Shown: positions 7,384-16,528 of the stretch, piece after piece
Layout of the letters: each line of letters begins with the position of its first letter
How positions within the stretch are numbered: position 1 is the stretch's first letter
From: an uncultured Sphingomonadaceae bacterium
GTDB taxonomy: Bacteria > Pseudomonadota > Alphaproteobacteria > Sphingomonadales > Sphingomonadaceae
NCBI GenBank assembly: GCA_947497315.1
Contig: CANMFX010000001.1
Coordinates: forward strand, 372,001 to 436,000
Direction of reading: 5' to 3'
Length of the DNA stretch: 64,000 nucleotides
Made by a program: the position numbers and the translations under genes
Notes under the pieces: generated by a model
What the model was told of the DNA's origin: nothing
The model's database searches: none
What the model saw: only the letters and a program-made list of their open reading frames with translations

Positions 7384-10248
7384 ATGCGGCCGAATTTCAG
7401 AACGCAAACCATAAAAAAATGCCTAACTTCAGTAGCCATAGTCGCTGTTGCGGTCTCGGCAACAACAGCCAACGCGCAAGATCAGGAAGGCGCAGAAACC
7501 GATGACGCTGCGGATGTGATTGTCGTTACAGGGTCGAGAATCACCAATCCCAATCTAGAACTTTCTAGTCCGGTTACCGTGTTGGGTCGCGATCAAATTG
7601 ACCTTGCCCCTTCGTTGACAGCCGAAGAGTTGATCAGGGATTTGCCCGGAGTAGTTGCGGGCATTGGCTCGTCTGTCAATAATGGCAATGATGGTTCGTC
7701 CGAGGTCAACTTGCGCGGACTTGGAAGCAACCGCAACCTTGTCCTCATTGACAATAGTCGTGTGGTACCAGCCGGATTAACAGGGGTTACCGATACCAAT
7801 GTCATCCCATTGGCATTGATAGAACGGGTCGATATTGTGACCGGAGGAGCCGGCACCGTCTATGGCGCGGATGCCATATCCGGCGTGGTCAATTTCGTGT
7901 TGAAACAGGATTTTGAAGGCGCTGAAATCTCAGCCAGCTATGGGCTCACAGAAAGCAGTGATGCCGGTGTATTCCGGACTGATCTGACCATCGGCGGCAA
8001 TTTTGCAGACGATCGCGGCAATGCTGTCCTGAACATCGGATATCACAGTTCCGATCCCCTCTTCCAGGCGGATCGCAGCTTCGGTGTGGACTCGATCAGT
8101 TCGGTCTCCGGCAATCCTTTCGGATCCGGAACATCGGTACCAACCGCCATTAACGGGATGCAATATGATCCAAATACCGACTCTTTGGTCGCCCCGTTTA
8201 ACACGTTTAACTTCAATCCGTTCAATCTCTATCAAACGCCGCTGGAACGGATCAACATATTCGGTGCTGCGCATTATGAAGTGGCTGACGGCATTGAAGT
8301 TTACGGCAAGGGACTGTTTTCCAACAACAAGGTTGATATTCGGGCAGCGCCATCAGGACTCTTTGGCACGACCTATAATCTCCCGCTCAGCAATCCATTC
8401 CTGACCGACAATCTGCGCAACCAGATATGTGCGCAACAAGGTGTGGCAATCTCACAGGCTGAATGTGATGCAGCAGCAGGGGTTACCGATCCCAGTGATC
8501 CGGCCTTTCGCGCTCCGGCGGTGACGATTAACCGCCGGCTGGTTGAGCAGGGCAATCGCGAAGAAACCATCGAATCCAATGTATTTCAGATCGAAGCCGG
8601 TGTTCGCGGTACGATTGTCGATAATATCGAATGGGATGTTCATGCCACGCATGGCCAGTCCGAACGTGTCCGCAGTCAGAGGAACAATGGTTTGCGATCC
8701 CGTGTTCAGCAGGCGCTTTTCGCCATTGATGCAGATAATTGTGTAGATGCATCCAATGGCTGCGTTCCGATCAATCTATTCGGACCAACCGGTCAGGATA
8801 TCTCCGCGGATTTCGCCGCCTTCTCGGCACCGCCGGTATCTTTGACGACAAAGACCGAGCTGACCGTAGTTACCGGTTCAGTTTCCGGTGACGCCGGCTT
8901 TGCCTTACCCTGGGCCGGTACGCCTCTCAATTTTGCCGTCGGCGTTGAATATCGCGAGAATATCGCGTCTATCAATCCCGATATTGCAACTGGGACAGTC
9001 GATGAAGTACTCGGCAATGGTGAGGCCTTTTTGGCCCAATCCGGTCGCTATAGTGTGAAGGAAGTCTTTGGTGAAATCGTTGCACCTATTGTCGAAGATC
9101 GTCCGTTTTTCAAAAGCCTGACGCTTGAGCTTGGCGGTCGCTATTCCGATTACTCCAACACAGGTGGCAATTTCACCTGGAAAGCTGGCGGCAGCTGGGA
9201 ACCAGTCGATGGCCTGAAGCTGCGTGGTATCTATCAGCGCGCAGTTCGGTCTCCCAATATCGAAGAGCTTTTTGAGCCTCCGGTTACAGGACTGGACAAT
9301 CTCGCCGTCGACCCATGTGCTGGCGCCAATCCTGTTGGCAATGCAGAACTCACAGCAATATGTATTGCCCAGGGTGCGCCTGCGGGCAGCATCGGTTCCA
9401 TTCCAGTCCCATCCGCAGGTCAAATTAACTTTACCGGCGGTGGTAACCCTGATCTGGATGTTGAAAAAGCCACGACCATTACCTTTGGCGCGATTATCCA
9501 GCCGGCCATTATTCCCGGCTTGACCGTATCGGTCGACTATTATGATATCGAGATCAAAGACGCCATTTCGCGAACAACGGTTGGGGACGTCATTCAACCC
9601 TGTTTCAATCCGCCCAACGCTGCCGATCCTGCCTGTGCGCTGGTTATCCGCAATCCCTTGAACGGCAGTCTGAATGGCGGTGCAAGTGATACGCCCGGTG
9701 TTCTGCTTGATCTGTCTAATCTTGGGCGACTGGAAACATCAGGAATTGATTTCAACATCAATTATAGCCGAGATCTCGACTTCGCCACTCTGGGATTGCA
9801 GGTGAACGGCAACTATACGTTTGACAGAAAGTTCCAGGCCACACCAACTAGCGTAAACCGTGAATGTGTGGGCTTTTACAGCGTCAATTGCGAGAGCATC
9901 CAGCCCGAATTCCAGGCGAACAGCCGGATTTCGCTGTCACGCGAGGAAGGATCCATTTCTCTGGGTTGGAAATATATTTCGAGTCAGGAAGTCGAGCCTT
10001 CATTGCAGGGTAGCTTTCTTCCAGAATTCGAAAGCATCGGCTCCTATAATATTTTCGATCTGGTGCTGCAAACGACGCTCATGGATACGCTGGATCTGAC
10101 GTTCGTGGTCGACAATCTGTTTGACAAGAAACCACCGCTGGTTGGGAATACCATTGGCGCGACCGAGTTTAACAACGGCAACACATATCCATCAACATAT
10201 GATGCCCTAGGACGTCGCTATACAATTGGTGCGAAGCTCACTTTCTAA
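7384..10248 (+). CDS. TonB-dependent outer-membrane receptor
   Basis: This 954-residue protein has a signal peptide cleaved near ANA-QDQ (about residue 31), a TonB-box-like DVIVVTGSRI, a plug domain (about 50-180, with VNLRGLGSNRNLVLIDN and GGAGTVYGADAISGVVNF), and a long beta-barrel ending RRYTIGAKLTF with the terminal aromatic residue needed for outer-membrane assembly. Such receptors import ligands with energy from TonB-ExbBD; the ligand here is unknown. Several pairs of cysteines in extracellular-loop-like stretches suggest disulfides. A strong AAGGGAG precedes the ATG. It ends at a near-perfect terminator and follows a LytTR regulator that may control it. Confidence 0.93.
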   Translation: MRPNFRTQTIKKCLTSVAIVAVAVSATTANAQDQEGAETDDAADVIVVTGSRITNPNLELSSPVTVLGRDQIDLAPSLTAEELIRDLPGVVAGIGSSVNNGNDGSSEVNLRGLGSNRNLVLIDNSRVVPAGLTGVTDTNVIPLALIERVDIVTGGAGTVYGADAISGVVNFVLKQDFEGAEISASYGLTESSDAGVFRTDLTIGGNFADDRGNAVLNIGYHSSDPLFQADRSFGVDSISSVSGNPFGSGTSVPTAINGMQYDPNTDSLVAPFNTFNFNPFNLYQTPLERINIFGAAHYEVADGIEVYGKGLFSNNKVDIRAAPSGLFGTTYNLPLSNPFLTDNLRNQICAQQGVAISQAECDAAAGVTDPSDPAFRAPAVTINRRLVEQGNREETIESNVFQIEAGVRGTIVDNIEWDVHATHGQSERVRSQRNNGLRSRVQQALFAIDADNCVDASNGCVPINLFGPTGQDISADFAAFSAPPVSLTTKTELTVVTGSVSGDAGFALPWAGTPLNFAVGVEYRENIASINPDIATGTVDEVLGNGEAFLAQSGRYSVKEVFGEIVAPIVEDRPFFKSLTLELGGRYSDYSNTGGNFTWKAGGSWEPVDGLKLRGIYQRAVRSPNIEELFEPPVTGLDNLAVDPCAGANPVGNAELTAICIAQGAPAGSIGSIPVPSAGQINFTGGGNPDLDVEKATTITFGAIIQPAIIPGLTVSVDYYDIEIKDAISRTTVGDVIQPCFNPPNAADPACALVIRNPLNGSLNGGASDTPGVLLDLSNLGRLETSGIDFNINYSRDLDFATLGLQVNGNYTFDRKFQATPTSVNRECVGFYSVNCESIQPEFQANSRISLSREEGSISLGWKYISSQEVEPSLQGSFLPEFESIGSYNIFDLVLQTTLMDTLDLTFVVDNLFDKKPPLVGNTIGATEFNNGNTYPSTYDALGRRYTIGAKLTF

Positions 10249-10267
10249 GTGCTCTTATAAATCAAAC

Positions 10268-10302
10268 AAAAAAGGCGGCCATGAAAAGTGGCCGCCTTTT
10301 TT
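10268..10302. terminator. Rho-independent terminator, bidirectional
   Basis: A perfect 14-bp stem (10268-10281 with 10289-10302) has A6 on one side and T6 on the other and a seven-base loop. It lies between the convergent receptor and dehydrogenase genes and can serve both. Confidence 0.9.
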
Positions 10303-10330
10303 GCGCAATGGTTATCGTAATAAACGTCAT

Positions 10331-11107
10331 CTAGGGCCGTGAAATCATCCCGCCATCCAATGCAATCGTCTGGCCAATCAACCAGGATGATGCCCTTGAA
10401 CACAGATACAGCGCAGTGCCGGCAATATCTTCCGGTGCACCCATGCGTCCGCGCGGAATCTGCGAAATGGCCATCTTGGTCATTCCGTCATTTTCAACAA
10501 TCTGCTTGGTCATGTTGCTCGGGAAAAATCCGGGCGCAATTGCGTTTACATTGATGTGATAGGACGCAAGATCCGTGGCCAGATGCTCGGTCAAATGGAT
10601 GACCCCTGATTTACTGGCGGAATAAGCATAGGTCGGCATGCCAGAATTTCGAATACCGTTGATCGACGCAATATTTATGACCCTCGCCGGATCATCTGCA
10701 TTGCCGGATGCTTTGAGCAGCGGCAGGAATTTCTGGGTCGCAAAGAATATCGCCTTGATGTTGATGTCCATGACTTTGTCCCATCCCTTCTCAGGGAAGT
10801 CCTCAATTGGCGCGGCCCAATTGGCACCGGCATTGTTGATCAGGATATCGACCTTGCTTTCCCGCTCGCTTACCGCCGCAACAAAGGCCTCTATGCCTTC
10901 GACATTCGACAGATCGGCAGGAATGGCGATACATTCACCCAGCTTGGAAAGCTCTTCCGCCATGGCCATCAACCGCTCTTCCTTGCGGGCGGTGATATAA
11001 ACTTTGGCACCATTCTCTACCAAACCGCGTGCCATCATGGCGCCGATACCGCTTGATCCACCAGAAACAACAGCAACTTTTCCGCTCACGTCAAACAGGT
11101 TCTTCAT
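10331..11107 (-). CDS. SDR family oxidoreductase
   Basis: A classical short-chain dehydrogenase of 258 residues. The NAD(P)-binding Gly motif is SGGSSGIG near residue 15, with NNAG in the middle, and the catalytic pair is in YAYSASK (Tyr-x-x-x-Lys). The C-terminus WLIGQTIALDGG is typical of the FabG/RhlG type. TARKEER after the second strand hints at NADP(H). I start at the ATG at 11107 because GGGAG is five bases upstream; the in-frame GTG two codons earlier overlaps that site. Substrate unknown; lipid, acyl or alcohol metabolism is likely. Confidence 0.88.
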   Translation of the reverse strand: MKNLFDVSGKVAVVSGGSSGIGAMMARGLVENGAKVYITARKEERLMAMAEELSKLGECIAIPADLSNVEGIEAFVAAVSERESKVDILINNAGANWAAPIEDFPEKGWDKVMDINIKAIFFATQKFLPLLKASGNADDPARVINIASINGIRNSGMPTYAYSASKSGVIHLTEHLATDLASYHINVNAIAPGFFPSNMTKQIVENDGMTKMAISQIPRGRMGAPEDIAGTALYLCSRASSWLIGQTIALDGGMISRP

Positions 11108-11408
11108 ATCCACTCCCGATTCTCGATTTTAGTCTGAGCACCCTTTCCACAGGCAACAACACTTGTCACGCGCGATAAGAGAGTTGGACTGTCTGTGGCA
11201 GGGCCCGTTTTGAAGTGCGCTTTATTCGAGCTGGTGGGGTGTATTACTGTAGAGGCAGCAAAAGGACTGCCCATATTGATCCACCGGATCGGTCGCGAGA
11301 AATACTACCGCTTTTGTGAAAACGTTTTTGCCTCGTCAGGCCACCCTTGCTTGCGCTGCCGGATTTTTGCCGACGCCGACCCCCAGGATCGGCTTTGTTC
11401 GGCAAAAA
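11108..11408. other. Gap between SDR gene and tRNA-Tyr
   Basis: About 300 bases upstream of the dehydrogenase and downstream of tRNA-Tyr. It holds the dehydrogenase leader (GGGAG) and, at its right edge, a nested inverted repeat (separate entry). I see no coding sequence with a credible start. Confidence 0.6.
11364..11408 (-). repeat. Inverted repeat abutting the tRNA-Tyr 3' end
   Basis: TTTTTGCCGA at 11364-11373 and TCGGCAAAAA at 11399-11408 form a perfect 10-bp inverted repeat that directly touches the CCA end of tRNA-Tyr. A smaller GCCGA/TCGGC pair nests inside. In the tRNA transcript this would fold just past CCA, perhaps as a processing or termination hairpin, though it does not end in a U-run. 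Confidence 0.5.
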
Positions 11409-11494
11409 TGGTGGACAGGATAGGATTCGAACCTATGTACGCTTGCGCGGGCAGATTTACAGTCTGCTGCCTTTAACCACTCGGCCACCTGTCC
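11409..11494 (-). tRNA. tRNA-Tyr (anticodon GTA)
   Basis: On the minus strand the acceptor GGACAGG (5') pairs with CCTGTCC, followed by discriminator A and an encoded CCA. The anticodon stem-loop GCAGACTGTAAATCTGC gives GTA. GGTTCGAATCC is the T-arm, and a long variable arm makes it a class II tRNA of 86 bases, as expected for bacterial tRNA-Tyr. Confidence 0.97.
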
Positions 11495-11642
11495 ATTTGG
11501 TTGCCTGTCTTGACCGTTTTTCGGCAAGATGCGGCTCAATGACGAAAGCATAGCCCGGTGTCAATGCCTGCCCATCCAAAATCACATATTTACCATGCAA
11601 AAAAAGAGATGTGCCATCGCAGCCAAGCCGTTAAAGAGCGAT

Positions 11643-12395
11643 ATGGCACGTAAAAACAGATCTGTGAAGAAAACCGGTGGCGGTTTGAAATTCTGGGGCC
11701 GGCATGCGGTGGAGGCCGCGCTCGCCAACCCGCATCGCTTCACCAAGAAAATATCGGGAACCAGGGAAGCCCTTGCAACACTTGACCTTCCGCAGGATCT
11801 GGCCGTGGTTTATAGCGACGTCGCCGATCTTGGCCGAGTCATTCCGCGTGATGCACCGCATCAGGGAATGGTGCTTGATGTAGATCCCCTGCCTGAAATC
11901 TGGTTGGGTGACATGCTCGACAAGGCGTCTGACAAAGGCCGGCCGATCTTGGTACTGGACCAAGTAACCGATCCTCATAATGTCGGGGCAATCTTGCGGT
12001 CAGCCGCGGCCTTTGATGCCGCCGCTATTGTCACTCAGGACCGTCATGCACCGCCTGAATCCGGGACACTGGCGAAATCGGCTTCCGGCGCCCTGGAAAT
12101 TGTCCCGTGGGTACGCGTGGTCAACCTGGCGCGCGCGCTGGATGAAATTGCCGAGGCCGGGTATTGGCGCATTGGCATGGCCGGAGAAGCCGCAGAAACA
12201 CTGGGCAGCGTCATGGGGCAAAGCAAGCTGGCGTTGGTTATGGGCGCTGAGGGCGAAGGCCTGCGTCAAAATGTAGCCGCCCATTGCGATGCCCTAGCGC
12301 GCCTCCCGATGGCCCCGCAGATGGAAAGTCTGAACGTATCCAACGCTGCAGCTATCGCCCTTTACGCAGAATATACACGAGACCGGGAGAATTAA
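11643..12395 (+). CDS. rlmB: 23S rRNA 2'-O-methyltransferase RlmB-like (TrmH/SpoU family)
   Basis: RlmB methylates the ribose of G2251 in 23S rRNA. The 250-residue protein has an N-terminal substrate-binding domain (FWGRHAVEAAL) and the three SpoU motifs of the knotted SAM fold: DQVTDPHNVGAILRSAAAF, MGAEGEGLR, and MESLNVSNAAAIALY. I chose the ATG at 11643 (MARKNRS); the frame is open further upstream but that region lies in the tRNA leader. The next gene starts immediately after the stop (TAA then ATG). TrmH-family members differ in target, so RlmB rather than another TrmH is likely but not certain. Confidence 0.9.
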   Translation: MARKNRSVKKTGGGLKFWGRHAVEAALANPHRFTKKISGTREALATLDLPQDLAVVYSDVADLGRVIPRDAPHQGMVLDVDPLPEIWLGDMLDKASDKGRPILVLDQVTDPHNVGAILRSAAAFDAAAIVTQDRHAPPESGTLAKSASGALEIVPWVRVVNLARALDEIAEAGYWRIGMAGEAAETLGSVMGQSKLALVMGAEGEGLRQNVAAHCDALARLPMAPQMESLNVSNAAAIALYAEYTRDREN

Positions 12396-13325
12396 ATGAA
12401 ACAGATGTTCAAATTTGTAGCCGCCCTATCCGCCCCCTTGCTGCTATCGGGTTGCTTTTTATTGCCCGGCAAATTCAACGCGAATCTGAAAATCCTTGAC
12501 GGCGATCGCTATGAGTTCGGCTATACTGGCCAAATTCAAATGACCATGCCCGATGATGGCAGGGTTAAAAAGCCGAGCGACGAAGCCTTTGACCCAGCCA
12601 AGTTGAAATGCCGCGATCTCGTTTATAAGAGCAATGGTGAGGTGAATGCCGAGCGCCCTGTTTATGGGGATGACTATGATCGGTATGGAAAAGATGCCGA
12701 CCCTTCGATTGATACCGGCGAACTTGCATATGACATCGTTGATCGTGACTGCACCGAGGAAGAGATCACCGAAAGAAAAGATCAATATGATCGCGCACAA
12801 GCCCGCAAGCTAAAGCGATATGAAGAAGAAACCGCGATGGCAGGGGCGTTTTTCGGCGGACCCATACCGGGTGATGACGACAGCATGGCCGCTTTTGCCA
12901 AGAAACTGAGCAAATATCAGGGCTGGAAAAAGGTCGAGCATGCAGGCGGCAATATCTTCGATGTCGAATATAGTGAAACCGGCCCTATCGGCAATTATTT
13001 CAGCTTCCCGGTCCTACCGGATGCACAGATGCAATATCCGTTCTTCCAGCTCATCCGGCGTAGCGATGGTGCAATCGAAATGCTGACCCCCGGCATTGCT
13101 GGGCAAGGCAGCCTGTTTAACGTGATGATGATGAAAGAAAGCGGTGGCAAAGCGCCGGAAATTTCTGAAATTGATGGTGTTTTAACCGTCGAAACCAATG
13201 GCACGGTCGTCAACAATAACAGCGTTGATGGGTTTACCGAAAATGGTGACCGGAAGATGATGAGCTGGAACATCGGCAAGAATGCCCAGTCGGAGGACGG
13301 GCCGCGAGCGCTGATCAGATTCTGA
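12396..13325 (+). CDS. Hypothetical lipoprotein
   Basis: A 309-residue protein with a clear lipoprotein signal: basic N-terminus, hydrophobic run, then lipobox L-S-G-C with Cys20. I do not recognise a domain in the rest, which is acidic and alternates beta-like segments; a charged stretch near residues 130-150 (ERKDQYDRAQARKLKRYEEE) is probably helical. It starts on the base after the rlmB stop, so the two are co-transcribed, though a functional link is not evident. It ends at a strong terminator. Likely anchored in the outer membrane facing the periplasm. Confidence 0.75.
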   Translation: MKQMFKFVAALSAPLLLSGCFLLPGKFNANLKILDGDRYEFGYTGQIQMTMPDDGRVKKPSDEAFDPAKLKCRDLVYKSNGEVNAERPVYGDDYDRYGKDADPSIDTGELAYDIVDRDCTEEEITERKDQYDRAQARKLKRYEEETAMAGAFFGGPIPGDDDSMAAFAKKLSKYQGWKKVEHAGGNIFDVEYSETGPIGNYFSFPVLPDAQMQYPFFQLIRRSDGAIEMLTPGIAGQGSLFNVMMMKESGGKAPEISEIDGVLTVETNGTVVNNNSVDGFTENGDRKMMSWNIGKNAQSEDGPRALIRF

Positions 13326-13344
13326 CTGAATATATGCGACGCAC

Positions 13345-13376
13345 AAAAAAGGGGAGCTTCGCGGCTCCCCTTTTTT
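13345..13376. terminator. Bidirectional rho-independent terminator
   Basis: A 13-bp stem (13345-13357 with 13364-13376) with A6/GGGGAGC and GCTCCCC/T6 and a six-base loop. It serves the lipoprotein gene and the convergent ferredoxin gene. Confidence 0.9.
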
Positions 13377-13394
13377 GCATGGATTTCGCCCACC

Positions 13395-13712
13395 TCAATC
13401 TTCTTCGGCGATTTTCACTTTCAGACCGTCAAGATCGTCATTCAATTCGATCTGGCAGCTCAGGCGGGAAAACTCATCCCGGTGATCACTGCTTTCCAGT
13501 AGATCATCTTCGTCTTCACTCATCGCAGGCAGCTTGTCTTTCCAGTCCGCATCGACATGTACATGGCAGGTCGCGCAGGAGCAGCAGCCGCCGCATAGTG
13601 CCAGCAGTTCGTCAAAGCCGTTATCGCGGATCGCTTCCATGACGTTCATACCGCTATCGACGGTAACGGCCTTTTCTTCTCCGGTGCGACCGGTGACGTG
13701 GATGGTTGGCAT
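13395..13712 (-). CDS. Adrenodoxin-type [2Fe-2S] ferredoxin
   Basis: A 105-residue electron carrier. Cys40, Cys46, Cys49 ([11 protein letters not shown]-x5-C-x2-C) and Cys86 (RLSCQI) are the four cluster ligands, in the spacing of vertebrate-type/putidaredoxin-like ferredoxins. Such ferredoxins pass electrons from a reductase to cytochrome P450s or serve iron-sulfur assembly. No P450 or reductase is nearby, so the partner is unknown. The gene stands alone, converging on the lipoprotein gene and divergent from the glycosylase. Confidence 0.93.
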   Translation of the reverse strand: MPTIHVTGRTGEEKAVTVDSGMNVMEAIRDNGFDELLALCGGCCSCATCHVHVDADWKDKLPAMSEDEDDLLESSDHRDEFSRLSCQIELNDDLDGLKVKIAEED

Positions 13713-13815
13713 ATAAACCCCTTAAGCTGTTTTCATTCAAAATCCGGCACGCTATGTCCGCTCGATCAAAAAGAATCAAGAGGCCAAACGGCCTGTAAGC
13801 TGAGGCAGAGCCGCA

Positions 13816-14433
13816 ATGGGCCTATCAAAAGAGACGATAAAGACCAGCCTTGATGCTGTCGGCAAAGTCGAGCCGGTCCTGGGCAAAGCCATCAAGGCGG
13901 CCGGTTATCCAGAACCACGCATCAACCCGGAAGGTTATCAGACGTTACTCAGGACCATTGTTGGCCAGCAGGTCAGTGTAGCTTCGGCAGCCTCGGTGTG
14001 GAACAAGCTGGAAGCAAAACTGGGCGCAGGCTGTCCGGCGGAAGCGCTGATCGCAACCGACTTTGATGAATTGCGCGGATGCGGCCTGTCGCGTCAGAAA
14101 CAGGGCTATGCACGCAGTCTGGCGGAGTTGATTTTGTCCGGCGGATTGGACCTCAACAACTTGCCGGATGACGATGAGGAAGCCATTGCGCGGCTCACCC
14201 AGGTCAAGGGCATTGGCCGCTGGTCGGCGGAAATCTATCTGCTGTTTGCATTAGGCCGCCCCGATATCTGGCCAGCCGGTGATCTGGCGATCCAAGCTGG
14301 AGTGGGTGATATATTGGGCCATGATACACGGCCATCGGAACAGGACTTGCGAGAGATTGCGCTGCCTTGGTCGCCGCATCGCGGGTCGGTCGCCATTTTC
14401 ATCTGGCATCATTATAATACAATGGTGATGTGA
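13816..14433 (+). CDS. DNA-3-methyladenine glycosylase, AlkA type (HhH-GPD)
   Basis: Base-excision repair enzyme that removes alkylated purines. The 205-residue protein is the HhH-GPD core: GQQVSVASA near 50-58, a helix-hairpin-helix LTQVKGIGRWSAE (128-139), and the catalytic aspartate D156 in WPAGDLA. It lacks the extra N-terminal domain of E. coli AlkA (282 residues), as is common in alphaproteobacterial forms. Start is ATG 13816. It is not in an obvious operon. Substrate range cannot be read from sequence. Confidence 0.9.
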   Translation: MGLSKETIKTSLDAVGKVEPVLGKAIKAAGYPEPRINPEGYQTLLRTIVGQQVSVASAASVWNKLEAKLGAGCPAEALIATDFDELRGCGLSRQKQGYARSLAELILSGGLDLNNLPDDDEEAIARLTQVKGIGRWSAEIYLLFALGRPDIWPAGDLAIQAGVGDILGHDTRPSEQDLREIALPWSPHRGSVAIFIWHHYNTMVM

Positions 14434-14452
14434 AGCAGGGAACAGCCGGAAG

Positions 14453-14980
14453 CTATTTCTTCAAAATAGGATTCAGCGCCATCACTTCTTCCATGAAGGA
14501 TCGCGGTTTTTTCCAGAATTTGGTTTTAGCATTGAACTGATAACCCAATATTGCAATCGCTTCGCTTGCGAAATGGACGCAATTGCGCTTGTTAAGGCTA
14601 TAGCTTTTTTGAGGCTTGTTACGCCATTTTGTAACCAGCGCCATCAACTCACGATATTTGTTATCGCCAACGGTCACAGTGAAATGCGGATTGCTGTTCG
14701 TGATATATTTGGGCTTTGGCGTCTCTACCTTGCCCTTGACCGAACCCCATAAAATTCCGGGCGAGATATTGACAGCGGTGAAGCCGAAGCTGGTATCTAC
14801 AGTCTCACCGTTCTCCAGCTTACCCTTCATCACAAAAAAAGCGTGCGGAAAATTTTTGCCGAAATCATGGGAGTAAAAGGTCACTGCCACTTGTGCCTGT
14901 GCGGGCATGGCGGCCATGAAGAACGGGATCAGAATGGTCAAAAGACGCAGCCGGAACATCACAAAAAACTGTCTTGTCAC
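14453..14980 (-). CDS. Secreted protein with permuted papain-like (LRAT/NlpC-type) motif
   Basis: About 175 residues with a signal peptide ending PAQA-Q. I see an H (residue 46, NFPHAFF) followed much later by NCVHF (133-137). An H-first then N-C-x-H-F order resembles the circularly permuted papain-like fold of LRAT/YiiX-type hydrolases (LRAT has NCEHF). That would make Cys134 the nucleophile and the protein a periplasmic peptidase, amidase or acyltransferase; this is inference. The GTG at 14980 directly follows the stop of the transporter gene; an ATG at 14959 (MFRLRLL) is an alternative start. It may be the last gene of the osmoprotectant operon. Confidence 0.65.
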   Translation of the reverse strand: MTRQFFVMFRLRLLTILIPFFMAAMPAQAQVAVTFYSHDFGKNFPHAFFVMKGKLENGETVDTSFGFTAVNISPGILWGSVKGKVETPKPKYITNSNPHFTVTVGDNKYRELMALVTKWRNKPQKSYSLNKRNCVHFASEAIAILGYQFNAKTKFWKKPRSFMEEVMALNPILKK

Positions 14981-16528
14981 TTATTGATCTTTCCCGTTCC
15001 TGATCTGCTCATCCAGCCAGCGCGCCGCCTGACCGGGTGACCGCTTGTCGGCTTCACGGTCGACCTTATAATTGGCCTCCCGCATATTTTCTACAGTGAT
15101 TGCACCAACCAGGGGTTTGATTGCGTTCACAAATCTATCATCACTTCCACGTCCGGGAGCAACCAGCATCATCGCTTCATAAGACGGCACAGCGCCCTTT
15201 GTATCTTCCAGCACGATAAAGCCATTGGCCGCAATCCGTCCGTCCGAAGAAAAGGCCGAGATCACATCCACTTCCCCGCTCGATAAAGCGGGATACATGA
15301 AGGTCGGATTAAACGAGCGCGATTCTTTAAACCGGATCGGATAGGCGGCTTTGACCATCTCCCATTCCGGTCGTTCGAGAAACTCGAGATCCGTGCCAAA
15401 TGCAAAAACAGAAGAAACCCGGGCAAGGTCATCAAGTGTCTTGAGCCGTCTGCTTGCCGCATCTTCAGGACGTACCGCAAAGGCGTATGTATTTTCAAAC
15501 CCCAGAGCGCCCAGCATGGTCACGCCATGCTCAGACGCACTCCATTGCGCAATTTCATTCACCATGTCATCGGCAGGCACCGTATCTGTCCGTTTCATCT
15601 GGTTGGTCCAGATCGTACCGGAATAGTCGACATAAATGTCGATATCTCCAGACGCCACCGCCTGAAACACCACGGCCGAACCGAGGCCATCCTGATAACG
15701 AACTTCATAACCCGCGTCTTCCAGCTGCGAACCGATCAACCGCGCCAATATGAATTGTTCGGAAAAACCTTTCGCGCCGATGACCACGACATCATCACGC
15801 GCAGCCAGCATTGGCAGCAATGCGATGGCCAGGCCGGTACCGATGACCGCAGCGCTGCCCCACGCCATCAGCTTCCGACGATCCCGGATACCACGCTCGA
15901 TCAGACCAAGCAGCGTATCGACGATGATCGCCAGTCCTGCAGAGGCGAAACAACCGGTAAGCACCAATGTCCAGTTTTGTGTCTGCAGTCCGGCAAAGAT
16001 CAGATCACCGAGACTGGCCTGCCCCACAGTTGTCGACAATGTCGCAGCTCCGATCGTCCAGACCGCGGCAGTGCGGATACCGGCCATGATCGTCGGCGCC
16101 GCGAGCGGTGCTTCGACCAGACGCAGCTTTTGTGCCGCCGTCATGCCGAGCCCGTCCGCCGCCTGTTTTGCGGCCGGGGCCACACCAGTCAATCCGGTGA
16201 CCGCGTTGCGCAATATTGGCAGCAGCGCGTAAAGCGTAAGTGCGAGCAAGGCTGGCAAAAAGCCAAGCGCGGATATCTCGCCGCCAAGCAAAGCCGACAA
16301 CCCCAGCAGAATTGGGTAGAACAGCGCGAGCAAGGCCAGCGCCGGAATCGTCTGGACCAGACTGGCAAAACCAAGAATGACCGCCGCCACTTTCGGTGCC
16401 CGCGCTGCCCAAATGGCCAGAGGCAAACACAAAGTCATGGCGAGCAGCAACGCCGAAAAACTGAGCTGCACATGGGCCGCCAGCAATTCGGGCACCCGCG
16501 CAAAGGCCTGTTGCCATGCCACCGTCAT
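14981..16528 (-). CDS. Osmoprotectant ABC transporter, fused permease and substrate-binding protein
   Basis: One 515-residue chain joins two usual subunits. Residues 1-235 are a ProW/OpuBB-type permease with several transmembrane helices and the ATPase-contacting loop around AADGLGMTAAQKLRLVEAPLA. Residues 240-515 are an OpuAC-type binding domain (VVVIGAKGFSEQFILARLIGSQL, then DIYVDYSGTIW), which places the binding domain in the periplasm next to its own channel. Substrates of the family are glycine betaine, choline or similar quaternary amines. It overlaps the ATPase gene by four bases (ATGA), so the two are coupled. Such fusions are known in the OpuB/OsmU-like group. Confidence 0.9.
   Translation of the reverse strand: MTVAWQQAFARVPELLAAHVQLSFSALLLAMTLCLPLAIWAARAPKVAAVILGFASLVQTIPALALLALFYPILLGLSALLGGEISALGFLPALLALTLYALLPILRNAVTGLTGVAPAAKQAADGLGMTAAQKLRLVEAPLAAPTIMAGIRTAAVWTIGAATLSTTVGQASLGDLIFAGLQTQNWTLVLTGCFASAGLAIIVDTLLGLIERGIRDRRKLMAWGSAAVIGTGLAIALLPMLAARDDVVVIGAKGFSEQFILARLIGSQLEDAGYEVRYQDGLGSAVVFQAVASGDIDIYVDYSGTIWTNQMKRTDTVPADDMVNEIAQWSASEHGVTMLGALGFENTYAFAVRPEDAASRRLKTLDDLARVSSVFAFGTDLEFLERPEWEMVKAAYPIRFKESRSFNPTFMYPALSSGEVDVISAFSSDGRIAANGFIVLEDTKGAVPSYEAMMLVAPGRGSDDRFVNAIKPLVGAITVENMREANYKVDREADKRSPGQAARWLDEQIRNGKDQ

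Noticed and set aside
11195-11476. Open frame overlapping tRNA-Tyr
   Set aside because: It reads through the tRNA gene and has no ribosome site.
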